Counted from the first letter of the stretch, positions 52,223 through 61,066 are shown. The stretch: 64,000 nucleotides of DNA from Atopobiaceae bacterium (GCA_902834555.1 CADFJN010000003.1:84773-148772), one strand, 5' to 3'. Made by a program: numbers and translations. Notes: generated by a model not told the origin, from the sequence alone.

Positions 52223-53485
52223 ATGATGAAGATAGCGGTAGCAGGAACCGGGTACGTTGGTCTCTCTCTTGTGATGCTGCTCTCGCAAAACAATGAGGTG
52301 AGGGCTGTCGACATCGTACCCGAGAAGGTGGAGAAGCTGAATCGCTTTGAGAGTCCGATACACGACCGGGAAATCGAGACCTTCCTCGCCGAGGTGAAGG
52401 CAGGGGAGCGAAAGCTCGACTTCACGGCGACGCTCGACATGGATGCAGCCTATGCGGGCGTGGACTACGCCGTGATTGCGACGCCCACGAACTACGATGA
52501 CGCGACCAACTCGTTCGACACCTCTGCCGTGGAGGCTGCGATAGCCGCCGTGCGCAAGGTGAACCAGGCTGCATGGATTGTGATCAAGTCTACCATCCCG
52601 GTTGGCTACACCGAGGGGCTGCGCAAACGTCTAGGCGACAAGCGCATCGTCTTCTCGCCGGAGTTCCTACGCGAGGGCCATGCGCTCTACGACAACCTGC
52701 ACCCAAGCCGCATCGTGGTAGGGGCTCCGAAGGACGACGCCGAGGCAATGGAGGCGGCTAGGGCGTTTGCCGGGCTGCTCGCCGAGGGCGCTGACCCCAC
52801 TGAGCGGGAACGTTCCAATGCTGACGGCACCACGGGCATCCCGGAGCTGCTGCTCGGCACCATCGAAGCCGAGGCAGTGAAACTCTTCGTGAACACCTAC
52901 CTGGCGCTGCGTGTGAGCTACTTTAACGAGCTGGACACCTATTGCGAGGTGAAGGGGCTCAGCACCGCCGATGTCATAAAAGGTGTGTGCTTGGACCCGC
53001 GTGTTGGGGACTTCTACAACAACCCCTCCTTCGGCTACGGCGGCTACTGCCTGCCGAAGGACTCAAAGCAGCTGCTGGCCAACTATCGGGACGTGCCACA
53101 GAACCTAATACAGGCAATCGTGGACGCCAACGCCACCCGCAAGGATTTCGTCGCCGAGCAGGTGGAGGCCCGCATCGTGAGGCTGGTCTATCAGGGCGTG
53201 AGCCAGCCCGTCGTGGGCGTATACCGCCTGACAATGAAGTCAGGAAGCGACAATTTCCGTGCCTCCTCGATTCAGGGCGTCATTAAGCGCTTGCGCGACA
53301 AAGGTATTCCCGTGGTCGTGTATGAACCTACGCTCAAGAAAAACGAGTTCCTGGGTTGCGAGGTAACGTGCGACCTGAATGAGTTCAAGAATCGCTGTGA
53401 TGTGATTGTAGCTAACCGTTGGGCTGACGAACTCTCTGAAGTTTCTAGTAAGGTCTACACCCGCGACCTGTTCAAGAGGGACTAG
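52223..53485 (+). CDS. ugd: UDP-glucose/UDP-ManNAc 6-dehydrogenase
   Basis: NAD-dependent oxidation of a UDP-sugar to the uronic acid. 420 residues: Rossmann GTGYVGLS near residues 8-15, catalytic Cys in FGYGGYCLPKDSKQL near 275, and a C-terminal UDP-binding domain. A short insert (TERERSNADGTTGIPEL) precedes the central helix. The family includes UDP-Glc, UDP-GlcA-forming and WecC-like enzymes; wecB upstream makes UDP-ManNAc a possible substrate, but the short ~400-residue Firmicutes form is usually Ugd. A 10-nt direct repeat (AACATATCAG twice) lies just upstream. Confidence 0.9.
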   Translation: MMKIAVAGTGYVGLSLVMLLSQNNEVRAVDIVPEKVEKLNRFESPIHDREIETFLAEVKAGERKLDFTATLDMDAAYAGVDYAVIATPTNYDDATNSFDTSAVEAAIAAVRKVNQAAWIVIKSTIPVGYTEGLRKRLGDKRIVFSPEFLREGHALYDNLHPSRIVVGAPKDDAEAMEAARAFAGLLAEGADPTERERSNADGTTGIPELLLGTIEAEAVKLFVNTYLALRVSYFNELDTYCEVKGLSTADVIKGVCLDPRVGDFYNNPSFGYGGYCLPKDSKQLLANYRDVPQNLIQAIVDANATRKDFVAEQVEARIVRLVYQGVSQPVVGVYRLTMKSGSDNFRASSIQGVIKRLRDKGIPVVVYEPTLKKNEFLGCEVTCDLNEFKNRCDVIVANRWADELSEVSSKVYTRDLFKRD

Positions 53486-53761
53486 CGTGTTCTGGCCAGC
53501 GCCTTGCGGTATTAGAGTTGAATTCGAATCTCAACCGAACACTATAGCCAGACGTGGCGTTCTGGCAGTTGGCGGAACGCCACGTCGGCTTCCGGGGTAT
53601 GGCTGGTGGGGGCGAAACCGCAGGTGGAAGCCTTCCCCGCGGCCGTTCGACTGGCTCCCGGAGGCAGAGCGTCTCTATCCGGCTGGCCGGTTCCGGGACC
53701 CAGCTGGACGCAGCTCGACGCACGCGAGGGATGAGATCGAGCTCGTCGACGCCCACGGCCT

Positions 53762-54098
53762 CTATCCCGAACGCGCCGGCGTCATCCATGCGAGCTTGCC
53801 CCTGGGGTCAGAGTTGACCTCGCTCATTACGAGCGCGCAGTCGGCGTCCCCCGATTGTGTCGAACGAGACTCCGCCCGGGCCCTTCGGCGGCATCTTCCT
53901 GATTTCAGAGTGGTTGCGCCCGCAGTCTCCCTTCTGGTCGGCGCGGCGGCTGTCGCAGTAGTAGAGCCTGGTCTCACCCTCGCGTTCGCCAAGCGCTGCC
54001 GGCGGCATGTCCCGCATCTCGGCGTGCTTTGCGACCGTATTGCGGCTCATCCCGAGCTCCCTGGATATTCTCGCCCGTGGCACTTCTCTCGCGTCCAT
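53762..54098 (-). pseudogene. chimeric transposase relic: IstA-like start joined to IS30-like end
   Basis: Residues ARISRELGMSRNTVAKHAEM match the helix-turn-helix start of IS21 IstA. Without a gap the reading becomes LYYCDSRRADQKGDCGRNH and RKMPPKGPGGVSFD, which match the catalytic end of IS30-type transposases; the last part (ALVMSEVNSDPRGKLAWMTPA) is in another frame. Two dead elements have been joined by deletion. 53486-53761 is non-coding, with nothing else recognised. Confidence 0.5.
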
Positions 54099-54152
54099 CT
54101 CGCGTATATCCTGTTGTGTGTCAAGGGGCGCAGCTGCTCATGCGATAGGTGC

Positions 54153-54686
54153 TCAAATTACGATGCGCACGGTGCTCAACATCCCGTGCGACATCCGCGC
54201 AGTTCCTATTGAATACAAACAGGAGCTCTTCGATATCCCCAGGAAGCGGGCGATGGGGCGCAGGGGCAGGCCTGTCTCCCGCCTCAATCTCTCGCCGAGC
54301 TCTGCCTTGCTCCTGTTGGAGGTCAAACCCGGGAGCGAGCCTCCCGCTTTTAGGTCGTCCAACACCGCCCTGAGCAGCCTGTTCTCCACCTGGTCGGGGT
54401 TGAGCCCCGACAGCGGGCCGGTGGCGGGGGCGTCGTAGAGCCCCGCGCCGCGGTCCTCGGCCTCGTCCGACCTCGCCATGGCAACCGCCTCCGTGCGTCG
54501 TCCCGGGCGCGACCGTGCGCGCCCGCCACGCAGGCTACCACACCCGGCGACCGAGTGGGGGAGGTGCCCCCTCGACCACTCCCTCACGGCGGTCACGCCG
54601 CAGCCCACGAGCTCGGCCGCCCCCCTCGCGCCCATGCCCTCCTCGAGGGCGTAGAGCGCGAGCTCCACGTCGTCCCTGCCATACAT
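54153..54686 (-). pseudogene. IS3-family OrfA-like transposase relic
   Basis: Begins MYGRDDVELALYALEEGMGARGAAELVGCG (HTH of IS3-type OrfA). It continues with NPDQVENRLLRAVLDDLK and LRRETGLPLRPIARFLGISKSS, the usual run into OrfB, where homology stops. The catalytic domain is absent, so the element is dead. A GGACCAC/GTGGTCC hairpin at about 54700-54717 may be part of its end. Confidence 0.6.
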
Positions 54687-54742
54687 GCGGACCTCCAGTC
54701 CCGGACCACCCCGTGGTCCAACTTCGAGTCCGCACCCCCATT

Positions 54743-54862
54743 ATGGAAAATCACGACTATGAGGAATCGTATCGTCTGGCAAGCATGGCGATAGATGCGG
54801 TTGCGGTACTGTCTGAGGCCGCCCGAAGCGCTTCTATTGAGTATGGGAGCCAAGAGGATTAG
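54743..54862 (+). CDS. possible small protein or remnant, 39 aa
   Basis: Open frame from ATG 54743, directly after the IS relic and 2 bp before the EIIA gene. It reads MENHDYEESYRLASMAID, then an Ala/Val/Ser-rich helix, ending YGSQED. The composition is protein-like and it is tightly coupled to the next gene. It may be the tail of a gene cut by the insertion sequences. No function recognised. Confidence 0.35.
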   Translation: MENHDYEESYRLASMAIDAVAVLSEAARSASIEYGSQED

Positions 54863-54864
54863 CG

Positions 54865-55326
54865 ATGACAGAACCAATTGTTACCAAAGAGCAGGTACTT
54901 GTCGGGGTCGATTGCCGGACAAAGGACGAAGCGCTACGACTTATTGCGCAATCTGCGGTTGACCAGGGCATTGGAACCGATGTGGACATGGTATATTCCG
55001 CATTTCTCGAAAGGGAGAAACTGGGGCCGACGGGTATGGAGGACGGTCTCGCCATTCCCCACGCGAAGAGTGATAGTATCTTGCGCCCGGCGGTGTGTTT
55101 AGCGAAGTTTGACCAACCTATTGTCTGGGAATCCCTCGACGGAAATCCGGTTACCGTTGCAGTGGCCTTGTTTGTTCCCACTGGGGAAGCGGGAACAACC
55201 CATGTCCGCCTTCTTTCTAAGGTTGCGGTTCTCGCAAGCAGGGGAGGCTTCTCGGACTTTATCAGTGGCTGCAATGATCCCAAGGAAATCGCCGATTACC
55301 TGAGACATGGAATAGGCGAGATGTAA
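54865..55326 (+). CDS. PTS EIIA, fructose/nitrogen family
   Basis: 153-residue phosphotransfer protein of the EIIA-Fru/Ntr fold. The phosphorylated His is His66 in GLAIPHAKSD, and the C-terminal LLSKVAVLASRGGF block is family-typical. It stands alone: no matching EIIB/EIIC follows, and the genes before it were replaced by IS debris. It could serve a distant permease or act as a regulator. ATG 54865 after GAGGATTAGCG. Confidence 0.88.
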   Translation: MTEPIVTKEQVLVGVDCRTKDEALRLIAQSAVDQGIGTDVDMVYSAFLEREKLGPTGMEDGLAIPHAKSDSILRPAVCLAKFDQPIVWESLDGNPVTVAVALFVPTGEAGTTHVRLLSKVAVLASRGGFSDFISGCNDPKEIADYLRHGIGEM

Positions 55327-55421
55327 CCCAGAGGGAAAGCAGAACACAGTACCGGCTAATACTTATCAGCTTCCGCATGACTAGAGAAGAACCAAAGATA
55401 CTATCAGTGATGCGATAAAGG

Positions 55422-55457
55422 ACGGGAGCGCTCGGCCGACCGGGTGCTCCCGTCTGT
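55422..55457. terminator. terminator between convergent EIIA and aldolase genes
   Basis: Eight-bp perfect stem ACGGGAGC / GCTCCCGT with an inner GC-rich loop. It lies between the EIIA gene (plus) and the aldolase gene (minus) and can serve both. Confidence 0.6.
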
Positions 55458-55467
55458 AACCTCTATC

Positions 55468-56121
55468 TTATGCACGCATGCGAGCCTTGATCTCACGTAC
55501 TCGCCTCATTGCCTTCTCGCATTCGCTTTGGACCGCCGAGAAGTTTCCATCCGAGAAGAGGGTGGGCTTCACCATCCACGTTCCTCCGCAGGCAACAACT
55601 CCCTTATATCCTAGGTAGTCCTCGAGGTTATCGAGGTTTATTCCACCCGTGGGCATAAACCGGTGCCCAATGAAGGGTGCGCACAGTGCCTTGATGGTCT
55701 CAATTCCGCCATATTGCTTTGCGGGGAAGAACTTCGTCACCCCTAGTCCAAGGTTGACGGCTGCCGTAACTTCCGAGGGAGTAACCGTGCCTGGCAGTAC
55801 GGGAACGCCCAGCTCAATGCAGTGCCGTACAACCGCTTCTGAGTAACCGGGGCTAACAATAAACTTTGCGCCGGAGTCGATGGCCCTGTCACACTGCTCG
55901 ACGGTGAGTACCGTACCAGCTCCCACGCAAATTCTGGGGCACTTGGCTGCCACTTCGGCTATGCAGTCCGCCGCGGCGGGGGTGCGGAATGTTACTTCTG
56001 CTGACGGCATGCCACCTGAAACAAGCGCGTCCGCCAGCGGTAGAGCATCCTCGACTCTCTCAAGTACAACGCATGGCACGATAGCCAATTGCTCGAGCTG
56101 CTCGTAGAACATCTCATACAT
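55468..56121 (-). CDS. KDPG/KHG aldolase (Eda-like)
   Basis: Class I aldolase splitting 2-keto-3-deoxy-6-phosphogluconate to pyruvate and glyceraldehyde-3-phosphate. 217 residues from ATG 56121 (GGGGGAT upstream): EVTFRT holds the catalytic Glu, GAGTVLT and VTKFFPAKQYGG the Schiff-base Lys, and RFMPTGGINLDNL the phosphate site. It is read divergently from the D-glucosaminate operon, whose last step also needs this reaction. A role as isoenzyme in sugar-acid breakdown is likely. Confidence 0.9.
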   Translation of the reverse strand: MYEMFYEQLEQLAIVPCVVLERVEDALPLADALVSGGMPSAEVTFRTPAAADCIAEVAAKCPRICVGAGTVLTVEQCDRAIDSGAKFIVSPGYSEAVVRHCIELGVPVLPGTVTPSEVTAAVNLGLGVTKFFPAKQYGGIETIKALCAPFIGHRFMPTGGINLDNLEDYLGYKGVVACGGTWMVKPTLFSDGNFSAVQSECEKAMRRVREIKARMRA

Positions 56122-56509
56122 AGACAAATCCCCCAATGATGCCCCTGTGCCACCTGAGAACTCGCAAGTCAAGTCGTATCGAAAGCCAGGAATGCACATG
56201 CGTGACGACTGGCGTTTCTTACCGTTCAGTTCCCGCAGAATGCAATGCGAATGACTGCTGCGATACGTTACTGTACTGCAATTGATAATAACCGTACCGA
56301 TTTAATCAGATTAGTTTTCCGACTCATAGAGATACCGTTTAACAGGAAAGAAGCTACCGTTCGGAGTAGTGATTTGCTTATTTGTTACGTTGCGTTTCCC
56401 AAACGTATCGGTTTGAGCTAAAAGTATTCCAGTACGCATTTAAAATGTTCTGATATGAGCGTAAAAGCAATTCGATATCGAGTTCCAATTCAAAAGGGGA
56501 GCGAGTGCA
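56122..56509. promoter_or_regulatory. divergent control region of aldolase gene and glucosaminate operon
   Basis: AT-rich gap between two divergent transcription units. An 11-nt motif CGTAYCGRTTT occurs at 56293-56303 and 56404-56414, 111 bp apart, and a related GATACCGTTT at 56331-56340. The copy at 56404 is a near-palindrome (AAACGTATCGGTTT). These are candidate operators for the GntR-type regulator at 61142. Promoter elements could not be fixed; TAAAAT at 56441-56446 is a possible -10 for the operon. Confidence 0.4.
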
Positions 56510-56929
56510 ATGTCGGAAAGCAATGCGGAAATACTCCTGCTGACACATGGGGGATGGGGGATGTCGCTCGTCAAGGGGATTGAGATGCTCCTTGGCAAGG
56601 TGGACTTTGTCCACGAGATTCCCCTCGAGCCCACCTACACCCTTCCCGAGTACATGCAGATGGTCAAGGAGCACGCTGAGGCTATGACCCCTGACTCTCT
56701 CATCCTCACCGATCTCATCGGCGGCACGACTTCAAATGTCGCTGCAGTAGTTGGCAACCAGACGGGCATCAAGGTCTTCTGCGGCCTCAATGCGCCCATG
56801 CTTCTTGAAGCATGTGTCGAGCTCCAGAACGATGGGGCACTCGACTTCGACGCAGTTCTCGCTGCTGGCCAGGGCGCCTGCATGGATGTTGTAGCAGCTG
56901 TCAGAAGCACCATGGCCCAGAAAGCATAA
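56510..56929 (+). CDS. PTS EIIA, mannose family (DgaA-like)
   Basis: 139-residue EIIA-Man. The phospho-acceptor is His13 in LLTHGGWG, and LILTDLIGGTTSNVAA is the family core. First gene of a six-gene operon for uptake and breakdown of a sugar acid, assigned as D-glucosaminate from the enzymes downstream. Start ATG 56510 after GGGGAGCGAG. Confidence 0.92.
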   Translation: MSESNAEILLLTHGGWGMSLVKGIEMLLGKVDFVHEIPLEPTYTLPEYMQMVKEHAEAMTPDSLILTDLIGGTTSNVAAVVGNQTGIKVFCGLNAPMLLEACVELQNDGALDFDAVLAAGQGACMDVVAAVRSTMAQKA

Positions 56930-56946
56930 GGGAAAGGAGGTTGGAT

Positions 56947-57438
56947 ATGGGAAAGATCGTTCTTACGCGCGTTGACTCTCGCCTTATCCATGGCCAGGTA
57001 ATGACCAAGTGGGTGAACCAGGTTCAGGCAAACAAGATCGTCATCGTGAGCGACGAGCTTGCCAAAGACGAGTTCATGAGGAGCATCTATCTGCTGTCTG
57101 CTCCTGCAGGAATCACGGTTGATTGCCTTACCCAGGAGGATGCCGTCAAGTCCTACAAGGATGGCGTCTTTGGTGAAGGAAGAGTTCTTCTTCTGCTGCC
57201 GAGTCTCCAAGTTCTTGAGAGCATTTACAACGCAGGGATAACGGTTGACTCCGTGCAGGTTGGTGGTCTTGGAGGAGGCCCGTCTCGCAAGGTCGTCTTC
57301 CAGAACATCACGCTGGACGACGCCGACGCAAAGATTTGCGAGGACCTTAGCGCCAAGGGAGTCTCGATTGTCTTCCAGACGATTCCGGAGGACGCACCCC
57401 AAGACGTCTCGTCCATTCTCAAGAAGTACCGCGGATAG
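56947..57438 (+). CDS. PTS EIIB, mannose family (DgaB-like)
   Basis: 163 residues. The phosphorylated residue is His15 in VDSRLIHGQV, the EIIB-Man signature. ATG 56947 follows AAAGGAGG; earlier in-frame codons overlap the EIIA gene and lack a site. Takes phosphate from the EIIA above and phosphorylates the incoming sugar acid. Confidence 0.95.
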   Translation: MGKIVLTRVDSRLIHGQVMTKWVNQVQANKIVIVSDELAKDEFMRSIYLLSAPAGITVDCLTQEDAVKSYKDGVFGEGRVLLLLPSLQVLESIYNAGITVDSVQVGGLGGGPSRKVVFQNITLDDADAKICEDLSAKGVSIVFQTIPEDAPQDVSSILKKYRG

Positions 57439-57488
57439 TTTCTTCCGATATTCATCTCGCTCTGCAATAGTGAACTAGGAGATTCCGA

Positions 57489-59093
57489 ATGAGTACTCTC
57501 GGCATTGCAATTTGCATGGGTCTCTACTACTGGATCGCAAGGCTTCGCTTTGGCTACACGATCTCCAGTGCCCTTCTCCAGCCCACGACCATCGCAGTCT
57601 TCGTTGGCCTTATCACTGGCCAGATGGCCCTCTCGATGGAGATTGGTGCTGCGCTTCAGCTTGTCTACCTCGGCGTCACGTCGACCCCCGGTGGCAACGT
57701 CCCCAACGACCCCGCACTTGCCGGCACCATCGCCATCCCGCTTGGCGTCATGTCTGGTATGACCCCGGAGCTCGCCGTTGCCCTGGCCGTACCCTTTGGC
57801 GTCATCGGCGTGTTTGTCGACCAGCTCCGTCGTACCACCAACGCCTTCTGGGTGCACATGGCCGACAAGTACGCTGAGGAGGCCAACATCGCTGGAATCA
57901 TGCGCTGCGCCTACCTCTTCCCCGCGCTGATGGGCTTTGTGATTCGCTTCCCGTTCGTCTTTGTTATCGACTACTTTGGCGCCGATTGGGCCAACGCGCT
58001 CATCAACGCGCTGCCTGACGTGCTACTTCACTCCTTTGAGGTCATGGGCGGCATTCTTCCTGCCCTCGGCTTCGCCCTCACCATCATGGTCATTGGCAAG
58101 AAGGAGCTCATCCCGTTCTTCTTCCTGGGCTACTTCGCCGTGGCGTACCTCCAGATCCCCGTCATGGGCATGGCCATCTTTGGTCTCATCATAGCCATCG
58201 TCATGCGCATGATCGTGTTCCCCGACACCACCAACGTGAGCATCTTTGCCGATAAGACGGCGGTCGAGGAAGAGGTCGAGAAGGAGCACATCCTCTCCAA
58301 GGCAGACGTTACCAAGTCCTTCTGGCTCTACTACTTTGGCTGCGAGGAGTCCAACTCCTACGAGCGTCTTCAGTCTCTCGTGTTCTGCGCTTCCATGGCT
58401 CCCGCGCTCAAGAAGCTCTATCCCAACAAGGAAGACCTTTCTGATGCACTGAAGCGTCACCTCGTCTTCTTCAACACCGAGGGTACCCTCGGTGGCATCA
58501 TCCAGGGCATTTCACTTGCCATGGAGGAGGAGAAGGCAATCGAGGGCAAGATTCCTGGATCGGCGATCACTTCTATCAAGACTGGCCTCATGGGCCCGAT
58601 TGCCGGAATGGGCGATGGCATCGTGTGGGCAGTCGTTATGCCCGTCATCTTTGGTATCTTCATTCCCTTCGCAGCTGAGGGCAACCCAATCGGTGGCATT
58701 ATGCCTCTGATTCTCTGGCCTGGCGTGACGATTATCATTCAGTACTTCATCACCCACTATGGGTATAAGCTGGGCCGCGAGTCCATAACGGGCATCCTTC
58801 AGTCTGGCATGATGCAGTCCATCATCTACGCCGCCAACATCCTTGGCCTCATCATGATGGGTGCCCTCTCCAGCTCCTACATCACCATCACCACTCCGCT
58901 TGCCTTCACGATGGCCGCTGGCAACACCATCGAACTTCAGTCGATTCTCGATGGCGTTATTCCTAACGTTCTGCCCCTGGTCGCAGTGTTCGCCATCTAC
59001 TTCTACATGCAGAAGAAGGGCCCGCGCTACAACAGGATTCTCCTGGCGATTATCGTCATCAGCTTTATCTGCGCTGCACTCGGAATTCTCTAG
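57489..59093 (+). CDS. PTS EIIC-EIID fused permease, mannose family (DgaC-DgaD-like)
   Basis: 534 residues. The first ~260 are an EIIC-Man membrane domain (ISSALLQPTTIAVFVGLITGQM, VTSTPGGNVPNDPALAGTI). From about 275 the sequence is EIID (DVTKSFWLYYFGCEESNSYERLQSLVFCASMAPALKKLY, FFNTEGTLGGIIQGISLAMEEE, TGLMGPIAGMGDGI). In the usual operons C and D are separate genes; here one continuous frame joins them through an acidic linker (VEEEVEKEHILSKA). No frameshift or internal stop is visible. Confidence 0.92.
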   Translation: MSTLGIAICMGLYYWIARLRFGYTISSALLQPTTIAVFVGLITGQMALSMEIGAALQLVYLGVTSTPGGNVPNDPALAGTIAIPLGVMSGMTPELAVALAVPFGVIGVFVDQLRRTTNAFWVHMADKYAEEANIAGIMRCAYLFPALMGFVIRFPFVFVIDYFGADWANALINALPDVLLHSFEVMGGILPALGFALTIMVIGKKELIPFFFLGYFAVAYLQIPVMGMAIFGLIIAIVMRMIVFPDTTNVSIFADKTAVEEEVEKEHILSKADVTKSFWLYYFGCEESNSYERLQSLVFCASMAPALKKLYPNKEDLSDALKRHLVFFNTEGTLGGIIQGISLAMEEEKAIEGKIPGSAITSIKTGLMGPIAGMGDGIVWAVVMPVIFGIFIPFAAEGNPIGGIMPLILWPGVTIIIQYFITHYGYKLGRESITGILQSGMMQSIIYAANILGLIMMGALSSSYITITTPLAFTMAAGNTIELQSILDGVIPNVLPLVAVFAIYFYMQKKGPRYNRILLAIIVISFICAALGIL

Positions 59094-59112
59094 TCGATAA
59101 CGGCAAGGTTTG

Positions 59113-59144
59113 GTTGGCCCGGTGCCCAAAGGTGCCGGGCCAAC
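59113..59144 (+). promoter_or_regulatory. intercistronic hairpin between permease and ammonia-lyase genes
   Basis: Perfect 10-bp stem GTTGGCCCGG / CCGGGCCAAC with a 12-nt loop, 20 bp after the permease stop and ending 15 bp before the next ATG. No T-run follows. More likely an mRNA-processing or stability element than a terminator, since the operon continues. Confidence 0.6.
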
Positions 59145-59159
59145 TCTGGAGAGGGAGAC

Positions 59160-60269
59160 ATGGGCATTTATCAGGAATTAGGTCTAAAACGAGTAGTCAA
59201 CGCATCTGGGCGCGTGACGGTTCTTGGTGTATCGACCTTTAGCGACCGAGTTGCCAAGGCAGCTTGCGAGGGAGGGCAGTCCTACGTCGTCATCGAAGAC
59301 CTCATGACTCGTGCAGGAGAGATCATCTCCAAGCACACGGGCGCAGAGGCCAGTTGCCCAACTTCGTGCGCGTCTGCGGCAATAGCCCTGACCGTCGCTG
59401 CTCTCGTGACCAAGGGCCGCTACACCGATATGATGCGTCTGCCAGACTCGACAGGTCTTGCCAACGAGATCGTTCTCCAAAAGGGCCACGCCATTAATTA
59501 CGGCGCACCAATGGATACGATGATTCGCTTGGGTGGAGGCGTCCCCGTCGAGGTTGGACAAGCAAACGAGGTCCATCCAGAGGATATTGAAGAAGCCATC
59601 AACGAGAAGACAGTCGCGCTTCTCTATGTGAAGAGCCATCACTGTGTTCAAAAGGGCATGGTCGGCATCGAGGAAATGCGAGATATCGCCCATGCTCACG
59701 GCCTCCCGTTCATGATGGACTGCGCCGCTGAAGAGGACTTCAGAAAGTACATTGCCTTGGGCGCAGACGTCGTTACTTACAGCGGGGCCAAGGCTCTGGA
59801 GGCTACAACTTCGGGCTTTGTGACGGGCCGTCGTGAAATCATCGACAATGTTCAGAAGCAGTACAAGGGTATTGGCCGCGCCATGAAAGTTGGCAAGGAG
59901 CAGATTGTGGGGCTGCTTGCTGCTCTCGATCAATACGAAGAGCGCGACCATGCGGCGGAGGTAGCCGCTAATACAACAAAGGTCGATTGGCTGGTCGAGC
60001 ACATTAATGAGATTCCCGGTCTGCGTGCCGAGAAGATTCAGGATGAAGCTGGCCGGGCAATTTTCCGCTGCCGCGTGACATTTGAACCGAATGTGGAAGC
60101 CCCGATTTCAATGGCAGAAGTCAACGAGCGTCTGCGTTCCGGTGACCCCATTGTGTGGGCCAGGACTGAGTTTTTGAACCTTGGGAAGATAGATTTCGAT
60201 CCTCGCCCGATGCTCAAGGGTGATAAGGAGCTCATCGTTACACGTCTGCGCGAAATTATGGAGGGATAA
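59160..60269 (+). CDS. dgaE: D-glucosaminate-6-phosphate ammonia-lyase (DgaE-like)
   Basis: PLP enzyme of the SelA-like branch, 369 residues. N-terminal LGLKRVVNASGRVTVLG is the family hallmark and the cofactor lysine lies in TYSGAKALEATTSG near residue 210. In the known Salmonella pathway DgaE converts D-glucosaminate-6-phosphate to KDPG and ammonia. Man-family PTS genes upstream and an aldolase 3 bp downstream match that pathway. Start ATG 59160 after GAGAGGGAGAC. Confidence 0.9.
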   Translation: MGIYQELGLKRVVNASGRVTVLGVSTFSDRVAKAACEGGQSYVVIEDLMTRAGEIISKHTGAEASCPTSCASAAIALTVAALVTKGRYTDMMRLPDSTGLANEIVLQKGHAINYGAPMDTMIRLGGGVPVEVGQANEVHPEDIEEAINEKTVALLYVKSHHCVQKGMVGIEEMRDIAHAHGLPFMMDCAAEEDFRKYIALGADVVTYSGAKALEATTSGFVTGRREIIDNVQKQYKGIGRAMKVGKEQIVGLLAALDQYEERDHAAEVAANTTKVDWLVEHINEIPGLRAEKIQDEAGRAIFRCRVTFEPNVEAPISMAEVNERLRSGDPIVWARTEFLNLGKIDFDPRPMLKGDKELIVTRLREIMEG

Positions 60270-60272
60270 GGA

Positions 60273-61007
60273 ATGGGGATTAACTACTACAACGGTAGGG
60301 TCTGCCTTAATGTTCTTGGTGGGAGTCTGGATAACGCGCGCGATATCTATGAGGCAGCGGAGCATCACGTTGAAGTTGGTGTTCTGACTGCAAACTACCC
60401 AGATGTTCCGAGCGCTGTCGAGGATATGAACAAGTATATGGATGTCCTCGAGGGCAATCTGTCCGTTGGTCTTGGTGGAGGAAATCCCAACCAGTGGCGG
60501 GCAGTTGCAGAAGTGGCAAAGTCCATCAAGGCAAACCACTTCAACCAGGCATTTTGCGCTGTAGGATGGACGCGGGCAAACGTCGGTAATGACGAGTGCC
60601 ACATCAATGCAATGGTTGCGCCTTCTGGGACGCCGGGGCTGGTCAAGATTTCGACTGGTCCAATTTCCAAGGATTGCCCCGAGCCCGCGCTTGTTCCTGT
60701 CGACACCTGCATTGCTATGGTGAAGGAGATGGGTGGCAACTCGCTGAAGTTTTTCCCGATGGGCGGACTCAAGGTCGCTGATGAGCTCAAGGCGGTTGCA
60801 GAAGGATGCGCTCGACAGAACTTCATTCTTGAGCCTACGGGCGGAATTTCACTCGACAATTTCGAGGAAATTATGCACATCATTCTTGATGCGGGCGTCG
60901 AGAAGGTCATTCCTCACGTGTACAGCTCGATTATCGATAAGGAGACCGGCTGCACGCGCATCGAGGACGTCAAGGCCCTTCTCTCAATGGTGAAGCAGCT
61001 GGTGTAA
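60273..61007 (+). CDS. dgaF: DgaF-like KDPG aldolase
   Basis: 244 residues, TIM-barrel aldolase of the DgaF/KDGP-aldolase branch rather than the Eda branch. It begins INYYNGRVCLNVLGGSLDNARDIYEAAE and carries LKFFPMGGLK near residue 155 and LEPTGGISLDNFEEI. It splits the product of the DgaE-like enzyme into pyruvate and glyceraldehyde-3-phosphate. Start ATG 60273 lies 3 bp after the DgaE-like gene with GGGATAAGGA as ribosome-binding site. Confidence 0.9.
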   Translation: MGINYYNGRVCLNVLGGSLDNARDIYEAAEHHVEVGVLTANYPDVPSAVEDMNKYMDVLEGNLSVGLGGGNPNQWRAVAEVAKSIKANHFNQAFCAVGWTRANVGNDECHINAMVAPSGTPGLVKISTGPISKDCPEPALVPVDTCIAMVKEMGGNSLKFFPMGGLKVADELKAVAEGCARQNFILEPTGGISLDNFEEIMHIILDAGVEKVIPHVYSSIIDKETGCTRIEDVKALLSMVKQLV

Positions 61008-61066
61008 ATTAGAATCATTCTGTAATCGTGAAGCTCAGTTGGTATACGCTTCATGAAAGTTTTTCT

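Noticed and set aside
53487..54212. Plus-strand 241-codon frame after ugd
   Set aside because: Composition is that of a shadow of the minus-strand transposase relics; no family resemblance and no ribosome-binding site.
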